From Ruminococcus sp. (GTDB taxonomy: Bacteria; Bacillota; Clostridia; Oscillospirales; Acutalibacteraceae), in assembly GCA_017502425.1 (NCBI GenBank), contig JAFVVB010000081.1, positions 1-10,240 on the forward strand: a stretch of DNA of 10,240 bases. The letters run 5' to 3'. Shown in pieces: positions 1 through 6,569 of this stretch. The number at the start of each line of letters is the position of its first letter. Positions within the stretch are counted from its first letter, which is position 1. The position numbers and the translations under genes were made by a program. The notes below the pieces were generated by a model. That model did not search any database. It was not told the origin of the DNA and was given only the letters and a program-made list of their open reading frames with translations.

Positions 1-1
1 A

Positions 2-1372
2 GAAACTACAAGGAGAAAGAAAATCGACGAGTTCAGACGCGGGTTTGATAAAAGCGTTATGAATACTGACGATAAACCTTCTGTGCCTGTCGCAAAAAGT
101 ATGGGTGGTCCTGATACACAGAGAACATCGGCTACCCGTCAGCGTCACAAGAACAACGAGATTAATTCTTACAGCGACTCTGATACTAAAAAGCGTATCG
201 AAAAGGACTCAAAAAAAGCGCTGAAGGAGCAGAGTAAAAAAGAAAAGCGTATAGAGAAAAACAAAGCAAAGCGTAACCAGAAGATGTTTAAATGGGTTTG
301 GCTTTGCATGGTTGTTATCATCGGTATCGTTTTATCTCAGGTGATTTTAGTAGGTGTTAACGACCTTTTAGCTATTGAACGAGAGAAAGATCCTATTACT
401 GTGAAAATCAGCATTCCAGCTGATCCTACTATTGAGGATATCGCTACTATTCTGGAAGAAAACGACGTTATCGATAATGCTAAATACTTCACTTTGTACG
501 CTAACCTTACTACTGATGTGGATAATTTCAGACAGGGTGAATTCGAGATGGAGACCGATAAGGACTACGAAGCTATCGTTAACTATCTCCAAAGCAACAT
601 CAACCGTACCGATATCGTAAAGGTTCAGCTTACTGAAGGTATGAATATTGTTGAAATCGCTTCTAAGCTTCACGAAGAGGGCGTAGTATCCGATGTTCAG
701 GAATTTTTAGATGTATGTAAAAGTGACGAGTTCGATGAAGATTTCGACTTTTTAGTTGACCTTCCTAACGCAAAGGACCGTTACTATAAGCTCGAAGGCT
801 ATCTTTTCCCTGATACTTACGACTTCTACTTAAACGAAGACCCTAAAACTATCATAGAAAAATTCCTCTACAACTACGAGGATAAGGTATACGCTACTAA
901 GGATAAGTATAACGGAAGAAAAAAGAGTGCTACTATCGAGGAGTTAATAGCAGAGTCTGATTACTCTGTTGATGAAGTATTAACTATCGCTTCTATCATT
1001 CAGGCTGAGGCTGCTAATATTGAAGATATGTATTATATTTCTTCTATACTTCACAATCGTCTTGAATACGGTAGCGCTTATGGTGTAGGTAAACTCAACT
1101 GTGACTGTACCGTTTATTACCCATACCGTGAGTACGAAGATGTACCTACTACTATCCGTGATTCTTACTCGAGTTCATATAATACTAACATAATCGATGG
1201 TCTTCCAATGGGCCCTATCTGTAACCCTGGTATGGATGCTATTTTAGCTGCTATTGATCCGTATGATACAGATTATCTGTTTTTCTGTCACTCAAGTGCT
1301 GAAAACGGTTCAACACCTTACTACGCTTCTACTAACGCTGACCACGAGTATAACCTTACTTTGATTGATTGA
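2..1372 (+). CDS. mltG: Endolytic murein transglycosylase MltG (YceG-like), 5' end probably outside window
   Basis: Membrane-anchored lytic transglycosylase that cleaves nascent peptidoglycan strands and so helps set glycan length (family knowledge). Numbering from the first in-window ATG (base 59, 437 aa): residues 1-75 are a hydrophilic Lys/Arg/Glu-rich cytoplasmic region. One membrane helix lies at about 77-100, followed by an extracellular YceG domain. The LEGYLFPDTY motif is at 245-254. ASIIQAEA at 311-318 carries the conserved Glu (E317) expected to be catalytic. The C-terminal GLPMGPICNPG block is at 381-391. The frame stays open from base 2 with no stop, and no Shine-Dalgarno lies near the ATG at 59, so the true start is probably upstream. 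Its stop is one base before the next gene's preferred ATG. mltG next to a U32 gene matches the Bacillus yrrL-yrrN/yrrO neighbourhood. Identity is firm; only the N-terminus is uncertain. Confidence 0.94.
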   Translation, partial: ETTRRKKIDEFRRGFDKSVMNTDDKPSVPVAKSMGGPDTQRTSATRQRHKNNEINSYSDSDTKKRIEKDSKKALKEQSKKEKRIEKNKAKRNQKMFKWVWLCMVVIIGIVLSQVILVGVNDLLAIEREKDPITVKISIPADPTIEDIATILEENDVIDNAKYFTLYANLTTDVDNFRQGEFEMETDKDYEAIVNYLQSNINRTDIVKVQLTEGMNIVEIASKLHEEGVVSDVQEFLDVCKSDEFDEDFDFLVDLPNAKDRYYKLEGYLFPDTYDFYLNEDPKTIIEKFLYNYEDKVYATKDKYNGRKKSATIEELIAESDYSVDEVLTIASIIQAEAANIEDMYYISSILHNRLEYGSAYGVGKLNCDCTVYYPYREYEDVPTTIRDSYSSSYNTNIIDGLPMGPICNPGMDAILAAIDPYDTDYLFFCHSSAENGSTPYYASTNADHEYNLTLID

Positions 1373-1373
1373 T

Positions 1374-2591
1374 ATGATTAAACCTGAAATTTTATCTCCA
1401 GCAGGAGATATGGAATGTTTGAGCTCCGCGCTTAATTTCGGTGCGGATGCTGTGTATGTAGCCGGAAAGAATTTCGGTATGCGTACAGCGTCTAAAAATT
1501 TTTCTTTAGACGAATTAAGAAATGCGTGTGATATGGTTCATATACAGGGGAAAAAACTTTACCTCACATGTAATACGTTGCCTAGAAATAAGGACGTAGT
1601 AGATATGCCTGAGTTCCTTATAGGGGCTAAAGAGTGCGGAGTGGATGCCTTTATTATCGCTGATTTAGGTGTTTTCGAAATGGCTAAAAAATACGCACCT
1701 GAGGTTGAGCGCCATATCTCAACCCAAGGTGGTATTATAAACTACGAGAGCGCTAACGCATGGTATAATATGGGAGCATCCAGAGTGGTTTTGGCAAGAG
1801 AAATGACTTTGCCTGAAATCGCTGAAATGCGAGCTAAAATACCGAAAGACTTAGAAATTGAGTGCTTTGTGCACGGTGCGATGTGTGTATCTTTCTCGGG
1901 CAGATGTCTTATTTCGTCATTTATGACAGGAAGAGATGCTAATAGGGGCGACTGTGCTCAGCCTTGTCGCTGGAAGTATCATCTTTATGAAGAAAACAGA
2001 GAAGGTCAGTTTTTTCCGGTTATCGAAGAAAACGGAGGAACTTATCTCTATAATTCGCGCGACCTTTGCATGATTGAGTATATCGATGACCTCGTTAAAG
2101 CTGGTATTAGTAGCTTTAAAATCGAGGGAAGAGCAAAGTCTGCATACTATACGGCTGTTACTACTAACGCCTACCGTCATGCATTAAATGATTATATGCG
2201 CGATCCTGAGCATTTTGTGCTACAACCATGGATAAAGGAAGAACTCGAGAAAATTTCTCATAGAGAATATTCAACTGGTTTTTTCTTTGGCACCGAGCCC
2301 GGCCAGACTACTTCAAACGGTGGATATATCCGTCACTATAATCAGGTCGCTGTGTGCGAAGGCTATTTTGATGGTGTTGCTACTATCACACAGCGCAATA
2401 AATTTTTAGTGGGAGATATACTCGATGTTTTACCACCATCAGGTGTTTCGTTCGAAGTTACAGCTAAAAAGCTTACTAACGAATACGGTGAAGAGGTCGA
2501 GTCTGCTCCTCATGCTATGCAAAAACTGTTTATGTCAGTAGATAAAGAGATACCGGTTGGATCTGTTATCAGAAAGAAATTGTTGACATAA
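1374..2591 (+). CDS. U32 family Fe-S protein, probable TrhP/YrrO-type tRNA U34 hydroxylation enzyme
   Basis: Member of the 'peptidase U32' family, 405 aa from the ATG at 1374. Known relatives (E. coli TrhP/YegQ, B. subtilis YrrN/YrrO) use an iron-sulfur cluster and prephenate to hydroxylate tRNA wobble uridine; older annotations call them collagenase-like proteases. The N-terminus KPEILSPAGDMECL is typical of the family. The U32 signature ECFVHGAMCVSFSGRC is at 163-178. It supplies Cys171 and Cys178, and CAQPC adds Cys194 and Cys198, giving four likely cluster ligands. A TTG at 1365 is in frame, but it overlaps the end of mltG and adds only MID. The ATG one base after the mltG stop gives the usual N-terminus, although neither start has a strong Shine-Dalgarno. 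Length fits the one-gene TrhP/YrrO form. The TrhP assignment rests on family and synteny; other U32 branches (RlhA, UbiU/V) are less likely here. Confidence 0.88.
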   Translation: MIKPEILSPAGDMECLSSALNFGADAVYVAGKNFGMRTASKNFSLDELRNACDMVHIQGKKLYLTCNTLPRNKDVVDMPEFLIGAKECGVDAFIIADLGVFEMAKKYAPEVERHISTQGGIINYESANAWYNMGASRVVLAREMTLPEIAEMRAKIPKDLEIECFVHGAMCVSFSGRCLISSFMTGRDANRGDCAQPCRWKYHLYEENREGQFFPVIEENGGTYLYNSRDLCMIEYIDDLVKAGISSFKIEGRAKSAYYTAVTTNAYRHALNDYMRDPEHFVLQPWIKEELEKISHREYSTGFFFGTEPGQTTSNGGYIRHYNQVAVCEGYFDGVATITQRNKFLVGDILDVLPPSGVSFEVTAKKLTNEYGEEVESAPHAMQKLFMSVDKEIPVGSVIRKKLLT

Positions 2592-2611
2592 ATCATTTTG
2601 AGTTTTATAAT
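2583..2611 (+). promoter_or_regulatory. Sigma-A promoter for the alaS leader
   Basis: A perfect -35 TTGACA (2583-2588) and a perfect -10 TATAAT (2606-2611) are separated by 17 bases. The -35 box lies inside the last two sense codons of the U32 gene (Leu-Thr-stop). Transcription would begin near 2617-2619, just before the T-box stem I base at 2627, so the position is exactly right for the riboswitch transcript. Confidence 0.88.
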
Positions 2612-2626
2612 AACTACGATATATAT

Positions 2627-2846
2627 AGGCTGTGACAAGACGAGTAAAACTAGGGTGTTGTCAAAGAGAGAGAGTCAAAGGTGGAAGACTCTTACATCAC
2701 CGTTTTACAGCTACCTTTGAGCCTCTGTGTGAAAGCACAGCGTATTTCTGCGTTAAAGATAATCAAGTGGGCGATTTTTGATCGTCAATTTGGGTGGTAC
2801 CGCAGGTTAGCCTGTCCCATTTATAGGGGCAGGCTTTTTTATTTTT
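2627..2846 (+). promoter_or_regulatory. T-box riboswitch, tRNA-Ala responsive, controlling alaS
   Basis: A leader RNA that reads uncharged tRNA to permit transcription of the synthetase gene. Stem I starts with AGGC (2627-2630) paired to GCCT (2721-2724). Next comes a kink-turn made of a three-base bulge (2631-2633) and tandem G-A pairs (G34A35 opposite G19A20). The specifier loop has AGTA (2643-2646) on the 5' side and, on the 3' side, GCT (2710-2712), an alanine codon followed by a purine. The upper stem pairs about 2644-2650 with 2702-2708, and an apical hairpin pairs 2671-2676 with 2687-2692. A further hairpin lies at 2725-2740. The conserved T-box GGGTGGTACCGC (2792-2803) forms an antiterminator: 2791-2794 pair with 2816-2819 and 2802-2806 with 2811-2815, leaving a TGGTACC bulge that binds the tRNA acceptor end. 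The U opposite the discriminator suits A73 of tRNA-Ala. The expression platform is the 2810-2840 terminator. Confidence 0.96.
2810..2840 (+). terminator. Intrinsic terminator of the alaS T-box
   Basis: GCCTGTCCC (2810-2818) pairs with GGGGCAGGC (2826-2834) through nine pairs, one of them G-T. The loop is 7 bases, followed by six T and then ATTTTT. The 5' arm is the same sequence used as the 3' arm of the antiterminator, so the two structures exclude each other. With charged tRNA-Ala the terminator should form and alaS transcription should stop. Confidence 0.93.
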
Positions 2847-2954
2847 AGTTTATTGTTGGCGACTGCGAGCGTGACGTCCCGACGTGTAAACACATTAAAT
2901 TAAAACATTGTATAAGAGAGTTACTGTGCTCTCTTATAAAAAGGAGATATTTTT
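2847..2954 (+). other. Post-terminator 5' UTR of alaS
   Basis: About 108 bases lie between the T-box terminator and the alaS start, longer than the leader needs. They hold a relatively GC-rich patch (about 2857-2886) with the direct repeat GACGT at 2873-2877 and 2881-2885, then an AT-rich stretch. A perfect inverted repeat (2911-2938) follows, then the ribosome binding site AAGGAG (2941-2946), eight bases before the ATG. I see no convincing extra promoter and no small ORF with a ribosome binding site. Confidence 0.6.
2911..2938 (+). repeat. Perfect 10-bp inverted repeat before the alaS RBS
   Basis: TATAAGAGAG (2911-2920) and CTCTCTTATA (2929-2938) are exact reverse complements around an 8-base loop. 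The repeat ends two bases before the AAGGAG ribosome binding site. No T-run follows, so it is not a standard terminator. It could be a 5' UTR hairpin affecting stability or ribosome access, or a protein-binding palindrome; the sequence does not decide. Confidence 0.75.
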
Positions 2955-5588
2955 ATGAAATGGACAGGATTAAACGAACTTAGAGAAAAGTTCCTTTCGT
3001 TCATGGAAAGTAAAGGTCATTTAAGACTTGAGAGCTTTCCACTGATTCCAAAGGACGATAACTCACTTTTACTTATCAACTCAGGTATGGCACCGATGAA
3101 AAAGTATTTCACAGGTGAGATTACTCCTCCTAGAAAACGTGTTACAACATGTCAGAAATGTATCCGTACACCTGATATTGAACGTGTTGGTATCACCGCA
3201 CGTCACGGTACATACTTTGAGATGCTCGGTAACTTCTCTTTTGGTGATTATTTCAAACACGAAGCTACTGCATGGGCATGGGAGTTCTTCACTAAAGAGC
3301 TCGAGATGCCTGTTGAAAAGCTCTATGTTTCTATTTACGAAGATGATGACGAAGCGTTCGATATCTGGACTAAAGAAGTAGGCGTTGACCCTTCTCATAT
3401 GGTAAGACTGGGTAAAGAAGATAACTTCTGGGAGCATGGTTCAGGTCCTTGCGGTCCTTGTTCCGAAATTTATTTTGATAGAGGCGAAGAAAAGGGCTGT
3501 GGCTCTCCTGATTGTGCGGTTGGCTGTGAGTGTGATCGTTTTGTTGAAGTATGGAACCTCGTGTTTACTCAGTTTGAGAACGATGGTAATAATAACTACA
3601 CACCACTTGAGCATCCTAATATCGACACAGGTATGGGCCTTGAGCGTCTTGCGTGTGTAATGCAGGGCGTTGATAACCTCTTCTTAGTAGATACTGTCCA
3701 GAATATTATGAAACACATCAGCGATATCGTTGGTGTTACTTACGGCGAGGGTGAAAAGAGCGACATTTCACTTCGAGTTATTACTGACCATATCCGTTCT
3801 ACTACATTTATGATTGCTGATGGTGTTATGCCATCTAATGAAGGCAGAGGTTATGTGTTAAGAAGACTTCTCCGTCGAGGTGCACGTCACGGTAGACTTC
3901 TCGGTCAGAACGAGCCTTTCCTTTATAAAGTGTGTGAAACCGTAATCAAGGAGAACGCGTCTGCTTACCCTGAACTTGTTGATAAGCAGGAGTATATCAC
4001 GAAGCTCATCAAGGTTGAGGAAGAGAACTTTGCTAAAACTATTGATCAGGGTTTCCAGATGTTACAGTCTATTATTGAAGACGATTCTATCAAAGTGCTT
4101 TCTGGTGAAGATGCATTCAAACTCAACGATACTTTTGGTTTCCCAATTGACCTTACTCGTGAGATTTTAGGCGAAAAAGGTATCGAGGTTGACGTTGAGC
4201 GTTATAAAACACTCATGATTGAGCAGAAAAAGCGTAGCCGTGAAGCCAGAAAGAACGCAGGTGCTGATGCTTGGGTTTCTGATGCTACTGACCTCTCCGA
4301 TATCAGCTCTACTGAATTTATCGGTTATACAGACTACGAAACAGAAGCTTCAGTATTAGCTATTATCAAAGACGGTGAACGTGTTGATGCAGCAGTTGAG
4401 GGTGAAAGCGTAGTTGTAGTTTTAGATAAAACACCATTCTATGCTGAAAGCGGTGGACAAATTGCTGATACAGGTGTTATCACACTTGATGGCACTACTG
4501 TCAGCGTTGATAACGTTTCTAAGGATAATAACGGTATTTATCTCCACGTTTGTGAAGTAACTTCAGGTTCTATTAAAATTTCTGATAAGGTTAAAGCCGC
4601 TATTGATATATCCCGTAGAGAAGATATAAAACGCAACCATACCGCAGCACATCTTTTACAGGCTGCTTTGAGAGAAGTTTTAGGTTCTCACGTTCAGCAG
4701 GCAGGTCAGCTCGTATCAGAAGACCTGTGTCGTTTTGACTTTACTCATTTCTCTGCACTTACTGCTCAGGAAATGATTGAAGTTGAAGAAAAAGTTAACG
4801 AAATGATTCTTTCAGCAGTTGAAGTATCGTGTCAGGAAATGCCTATCGAAGAGGCTAAAAAGCTCGGAGCTATGGCGCTTTTCGGCGAGAAATACGGTGA
4901 TGTTGTAAGAGTTGTTAAGATGGGTGACTATTCACTCGAGTTCTGTGGTGGTACACACGTTAATAACACCTCTGCTCTCGGATTGTTTAAAATCCGTCAG
5001 GAAGGTTCTGTCGCAGCAGGCGTCAGAAGAATCGTGGCTGTTACCGGTAAAGGTGTACTCAACTATCTTAATCAAATGGTCAATGCGGTGTTCATCTCCT
5101 CTCAGATTCTTCATATCAACAACCCTAAGGAGTTTGTTCAGGGAGCTGAGCGTATAGCTCTTGAGCTTAAAGCGAAGAGTAAAGAAATCGATTCTCTCAA
5201 AGAGCAGCTCGCTGGTACACAGATTAGTGCACTTATCAATTCAGCACCAGTCGTAGGCGATACTAAGATAATCACAAGTATATTTGTCGGCACATCACCT
5301 GATATGCTTAAATCTATGTGTGATAAGCTTACTGATAAAGTAGACGATTGTGTAGCAGTTCTTGCAGCTATAAATGGTGAGAAACTCACCTTCGTCAGTG
5401 CTTGTTCAAAAGCAGCTATCAAACACGGTCTCAAAGCAGGCGACATCGTTAAGAAGGTAGCTATGATTGCTGGCGGTAACGGTGGCGGCAAACCTGATAT
5501 GGCTATGGCTGGCGGTAAGAATGTTTCTGCTGCTGATGACGCTATCATCGCTGTTGAAGGCATCGTTAAAGAGATTTTAGGTTTATAA
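2955..5588 (+). CDS. alaS: Alanyl-tRNA synthetase
   Basis: Cytoplasmic class II synthetase that charges tRNA-Ala and edits Ser/Gly mischarging. At 877 aa it is the usual full length. The catalytic domain is at about 1-240, with the motif 2 region RHGTYFEMLGNFSFGDYF (83-100) and the motif 3 region GMGLERL (226-232). The tRNA-recognition helical domain follows at about 250-460. The editing domain carries the zinc ligands HTAAH (H562, H566) and CGGTH (C664, H668). A coiled linker is near 728-755, and the C-terminal DHHA1/C-Ala domain ends with a glycine-rich GGNGGGKPDMAMAGG (840-854). CGSPDCAVGCECD (182-194) inserts four cysteines into the catalytic domain, as I recall from clostridial AlaRS. 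AAGGAG sits eight bases upstream of the ATG. The gene is monocistronic, lying between its T-box leader and a strong terminator. Expression should rise when tRNA-Ala is uncharged. Confidence 0.99.
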   Translation: MKWTGLNELREKFLSFMESKGHLRLESFPLIPKDDNSLLLINSGMAPMKKYFTGEITPPRKRVTTCQKCIRTPDIERVGITARHGTYFEMLGNFSFGDYFKHEATAWAWEFFTKELEMPVEKLYVSIYEDDDEAFDIWTKEVGVDPSHMVRLGKEDNFWEHGSGPCGPCSEIYFDRGEEKGCGSPDCAVGCECDRFVEVWNLVFTQFENDGNNNYTPLEHPNIDTGMGLERLACVMQGVDNLFLVDTVQNIMKHISDIVGVTYGEGEKSDISLRVITDHIRSTTFMIADGVMPSNEGRGYVLRRLLRRGARHGRLLGQNEPFLYKVCETVIKENASAYPELVDKQEYITKLIKVEEENFAKTIDQGFQMLQSIIEDDSIKVLSGEDAFKLNDTFGFPIDLTREILGEKGIEVDVERYKTLMIEQKKRSREARKNAGADAWVSDATDLSDISSTEFIGYTDYETEASVLAIIKDGERVDAAVEGESVVVVLDKTPFYAESGGQIADTGVITLDGTTVSVDNVSKDNNGIYLHVCEVTSGSIKISDKVKAAIDISRREDIKRNHTAAHLLQAALREVLGSHVQQAGQLVSEDLCRFDFTHFSALTAQEMIEVEEKVNEMILSAVEVSCQEMPIEEAKKLGAMALFGEKYGDVVRVVKMGDYSLEFCGGTHVNNTSALGLFKIRQEGSVAAGVRRIVAVTGKGVLNYLNQMVNAVFISSQILHINNPKEFVQGAERIALELKAKSKEIDSLKEQLAGTQISALINSAPVVGDTKIITSIFVGTSPDMLKSMCDKLTDKVDDCVAVLAAINGEKLTFVSACSKAAIKHGLKAGDIVKKVAMIAGGNGGGKPDMAMAGGKNVSAADDAIIAVEGIVKEILGL

Positions 5589-5613
5589 TAGCTTATTTTT
5601 AATTCCATAATAG

Positions 5614-5649
5614 AAATATCCTTACCTTTTTCATGGTAAGGATATTTTT
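5614..5649 (+). terminator. Intrinsic terminator of alaS
   Basis: A 13-bp perfect stem pairs 5614-5626 with 5635-5647 (core ATATCCTTACC / GGTAAGGATAT) around an 8-base loop. The descending arm runs into TTTTT. It lies 25 bases after the alaS stop and separates alaS from the next transcription unit. Confidence 0.9.
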
Positions 5650-5718
5650 GTGTGTAAATTAGATAAACAAAAGTCGGTTTTATCGGTGGAATTAAGCGAA
5701 ATTTTTACGTTTTAATTA

Positions 5719-5747
5719 TTGACAAGTCAATTTCCATTTATTATAAT
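5719..5747 (+). promoter_or_regulatory. Sigma-A promoter for yceD-rpmF
   Basis: Perfect -35 TTGACA (5719-5724) and -10 TATAAT (5742-5747) with a 17-base spacer, inside an AT-rich tract. The predicted start is near 5754, giving a leader of about 40 bases before the yceD ATG. Such a strong promoter fits a unit carrying a ribosomal protein gene. Confidence 0.88.
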
Positions 5748-5780
5748 ACTAAATAGTGTTTTAGTATGCATTATTGCGTA

Positions 5781-5789
5781 AAGGAAGGG
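5781..5789 (+). promoter_or_regulatory. Ribosome binding site fixing the yceD start
   Basis: AAGGAAGGG ends five bases before the ATG at 5795. It lies downstream of the alternative in-frame TTG at 5774, so it supports the ATG and excludes the longer form. Confidence 0.75.
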
Positions 5790-5794
5790 TTGTT

Positions 5795-6289
5795 ATGCTA
5801 CTTTCACTCAAAGATATATTCGTGAATGACGGCATGAAATCCGAATACCAATACACCTTGTCTTTACTAGACGTTGACATTGACGGGATATATCCATTCA
5901 AATCTCCTGTGTCTGTTAACGCTGTCGTTAAGAATAAGACGGGGCTCGTCACTTTAGACGTTGACGCTGAGTATGACTACTTGCGCCCGTGTGATAGATG
6001 CTTTACTGATGTGGATACACATTTTAAACAGCATTTTTCTCACCGACTCGTTGAGTCGCTCGAAGGTGACTATAATGATGAATACATTGAAACCACTGAC
6101 TACAAGCTGGATTTATCCGAACTTGTCACTACTGATATTTTACTATCTTTACCATCTAAGTATCTTTGCAAGGGAGACTGTCAAGGTCTCTGTCATAAAT
6201 GTGGACATAATCTTAACTTAGGTGATTGCGAATGTGATAAGCGTGAGATTGATCCGAGACTTGAGGCATTAAAAGAATTACTAGACTAA
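5795..6289 (+). CDS. YceD/DUF177 family protein (large-subunit rRNA accumulation)
   Basis: DUF177 (YceD) protein of 164 aa from the ATG at 5795. Family members lie directly upstream of rpmF in most bacteria and are linked to 23S rRNA accumulation and 50S assembly; the biochemical role is unsettled. The sequence has the family's RPCDRCF (C66, C69). It also has a cysteine-rich C-terminal section: C125, C129, then CHKCG (C133, C136) and CEC (C145, C147), which probably binds metal. The C-terminus DPRLEALKELL is also typical. I chose the ATG because AAGGAAGGG precedes it by five bases; the TTG at 5774 would add MRKGRVV across that ribosome binding site. The gene is first in the unit, 28 bases before rpmF, behind a consensus promoter. 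The family call is secure and the function inferred. Confidence 0.9.
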   Translation: MLLSLKDIFVNDGMKSEYQYTLSLLDVDIDGIYPFKSPVSVNAVVKNKTGLVTLDVDAEYDYLRPCDRCFTDVDTHFKQHFSHRLVESLEGDYNDEYIETTDYKLDLSELVTTDILLSLPSKYLCKGDCQGLCHKCGHNLNLGDCECDKREIDPRLEALKELLD

Positions 6290-6317
6290 TATATAATTTT
6301 AAGAGGAGGTCGTCACA

Positions 6318-6503
6318 ATGGCAGTACCAGCTAGAAAGCATTCAAAAGCTAGAAGAGACAAGAGAAGAAACAACGTATGGAAGCTTCCAGTTCCAGCACT
6401 TGCAACTTGTCCTAACTGCGGCGAGTACAAGGCTCCACACAGAGTATGTGGTAACTGTGGTATGTACAACGGCAGACAGGTTATCGCTAAAGATGCTGAA
6501 TAA
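6318..6503 (+). CDS. rpmF: 50S ribosomal protein L32
   Basis: Small large-subunit ribosomal protein, 61 aa. The N-terminus [17 protein letters not shown] is the hallmark basic tail of L32. CPNCG (C31, C34) and CGNCG (C44, C47) form a zinc ribbon, making this the zinc-binding (C+) type; many bacteria also carry cysteine-less paralogues. A strong Shine-Dalgarno AAGAGGAGGT (6301-6310) sits seven bases before the ATG, fitting high expression. The gene follows yceD by 28 bases and shares its promoter. An intrinsic-terminator-like hairpin comes just after its stop. Confidence 0.98.
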   Translation: MAVPARKHSKARRDKRRNNVWKLPVPALATCPNCGEYKAPHRVCGNCGMYNGRQVIAKDAE

Positions 6504-6521
6504 TCAATAACAAAAGTATTA

Positions 6522-6553
6522 GGCGGCAGGTTATCTGACCGCCCTTTTGTTTT
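6522..6553 (+). terminator. Terminator or attenuator after rpmF
   Basis: GGCGG (6522-6526) pairs with CCGCC (6539-6543). An inner CAG (6527-6529) pairs with CTG (6535-6537) across one bulged A, around a GTTAT loop. CTTTTGTTTT follows. The stem is short and bulged and the T-run is interrupted, so partial read-through is plausible. It begins 19 bases after the rpmF stop and ends just before the next gene's ribosome binding site. Confidence 0.75.
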
Positions 6554-6557
6554 ATAT

Positions 6558-6562
6558 GGAGG
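6558..6562 (+). promoter_or_regulatory. Ribosome binding site fixing the DUF512 gene start
   Basis: GGAGG ends only one base before the GTG at 6564 but seven before the GTG at 6570. The spacing favours 6570 as the initiation codon. Confidence 0.7.
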
Positions 6563-6569
6563 TGTGACT

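Noticed and set aside
1365..1373. TTG start for the U32 gene
   Set aside because: It adds only MID, overlaps mltG and lacks an RBS; the ATG at 1374 gives the family's standard N-terminus.
2705..2713. Other specifier readings of the T-box loop, such as TAC (Tyr) or AGC (Ser)
   Set aside because: Only GCT both sits at the 3' side of the loop followed by a purine and matches the downstream alaS.
2888..2916. Possible extra promoter before alaS using TATAAG at 2911
   Set aside because: No -35-like hexamer lies at a suitable distance, and TATAAG is part of the inverted repeat.
3081..3437. Reverse-strand 118-aa frame and + strand alternate frames inside alaS
   Set aside because: They lie wholly within the AlaRS catalytic domain coding region, which is conserved in the main frame; their composition looks like frame-shifted translation.
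5138..5608. 156-aa reverse-strand open frame opposite the alaS 3' end
   Set aside because: It is the antisense shadow of the DHHA1 region, overlaps a certain gene along nearly its whole length, has no recognisable domain, and I saw no promoter or RBS for it.
5774..5794. TTG start for the YceD gene
   Set aside because: The good ribosome binding site at 5781-5789 lies downstream of it and serves the ATG at 5795.
6564..6569. GTG at 6564 as DUF512 gene start
   Set aside because: It is one base from GGAGG, too close for normal initiation; the GTG at 6570 is seven bases away.
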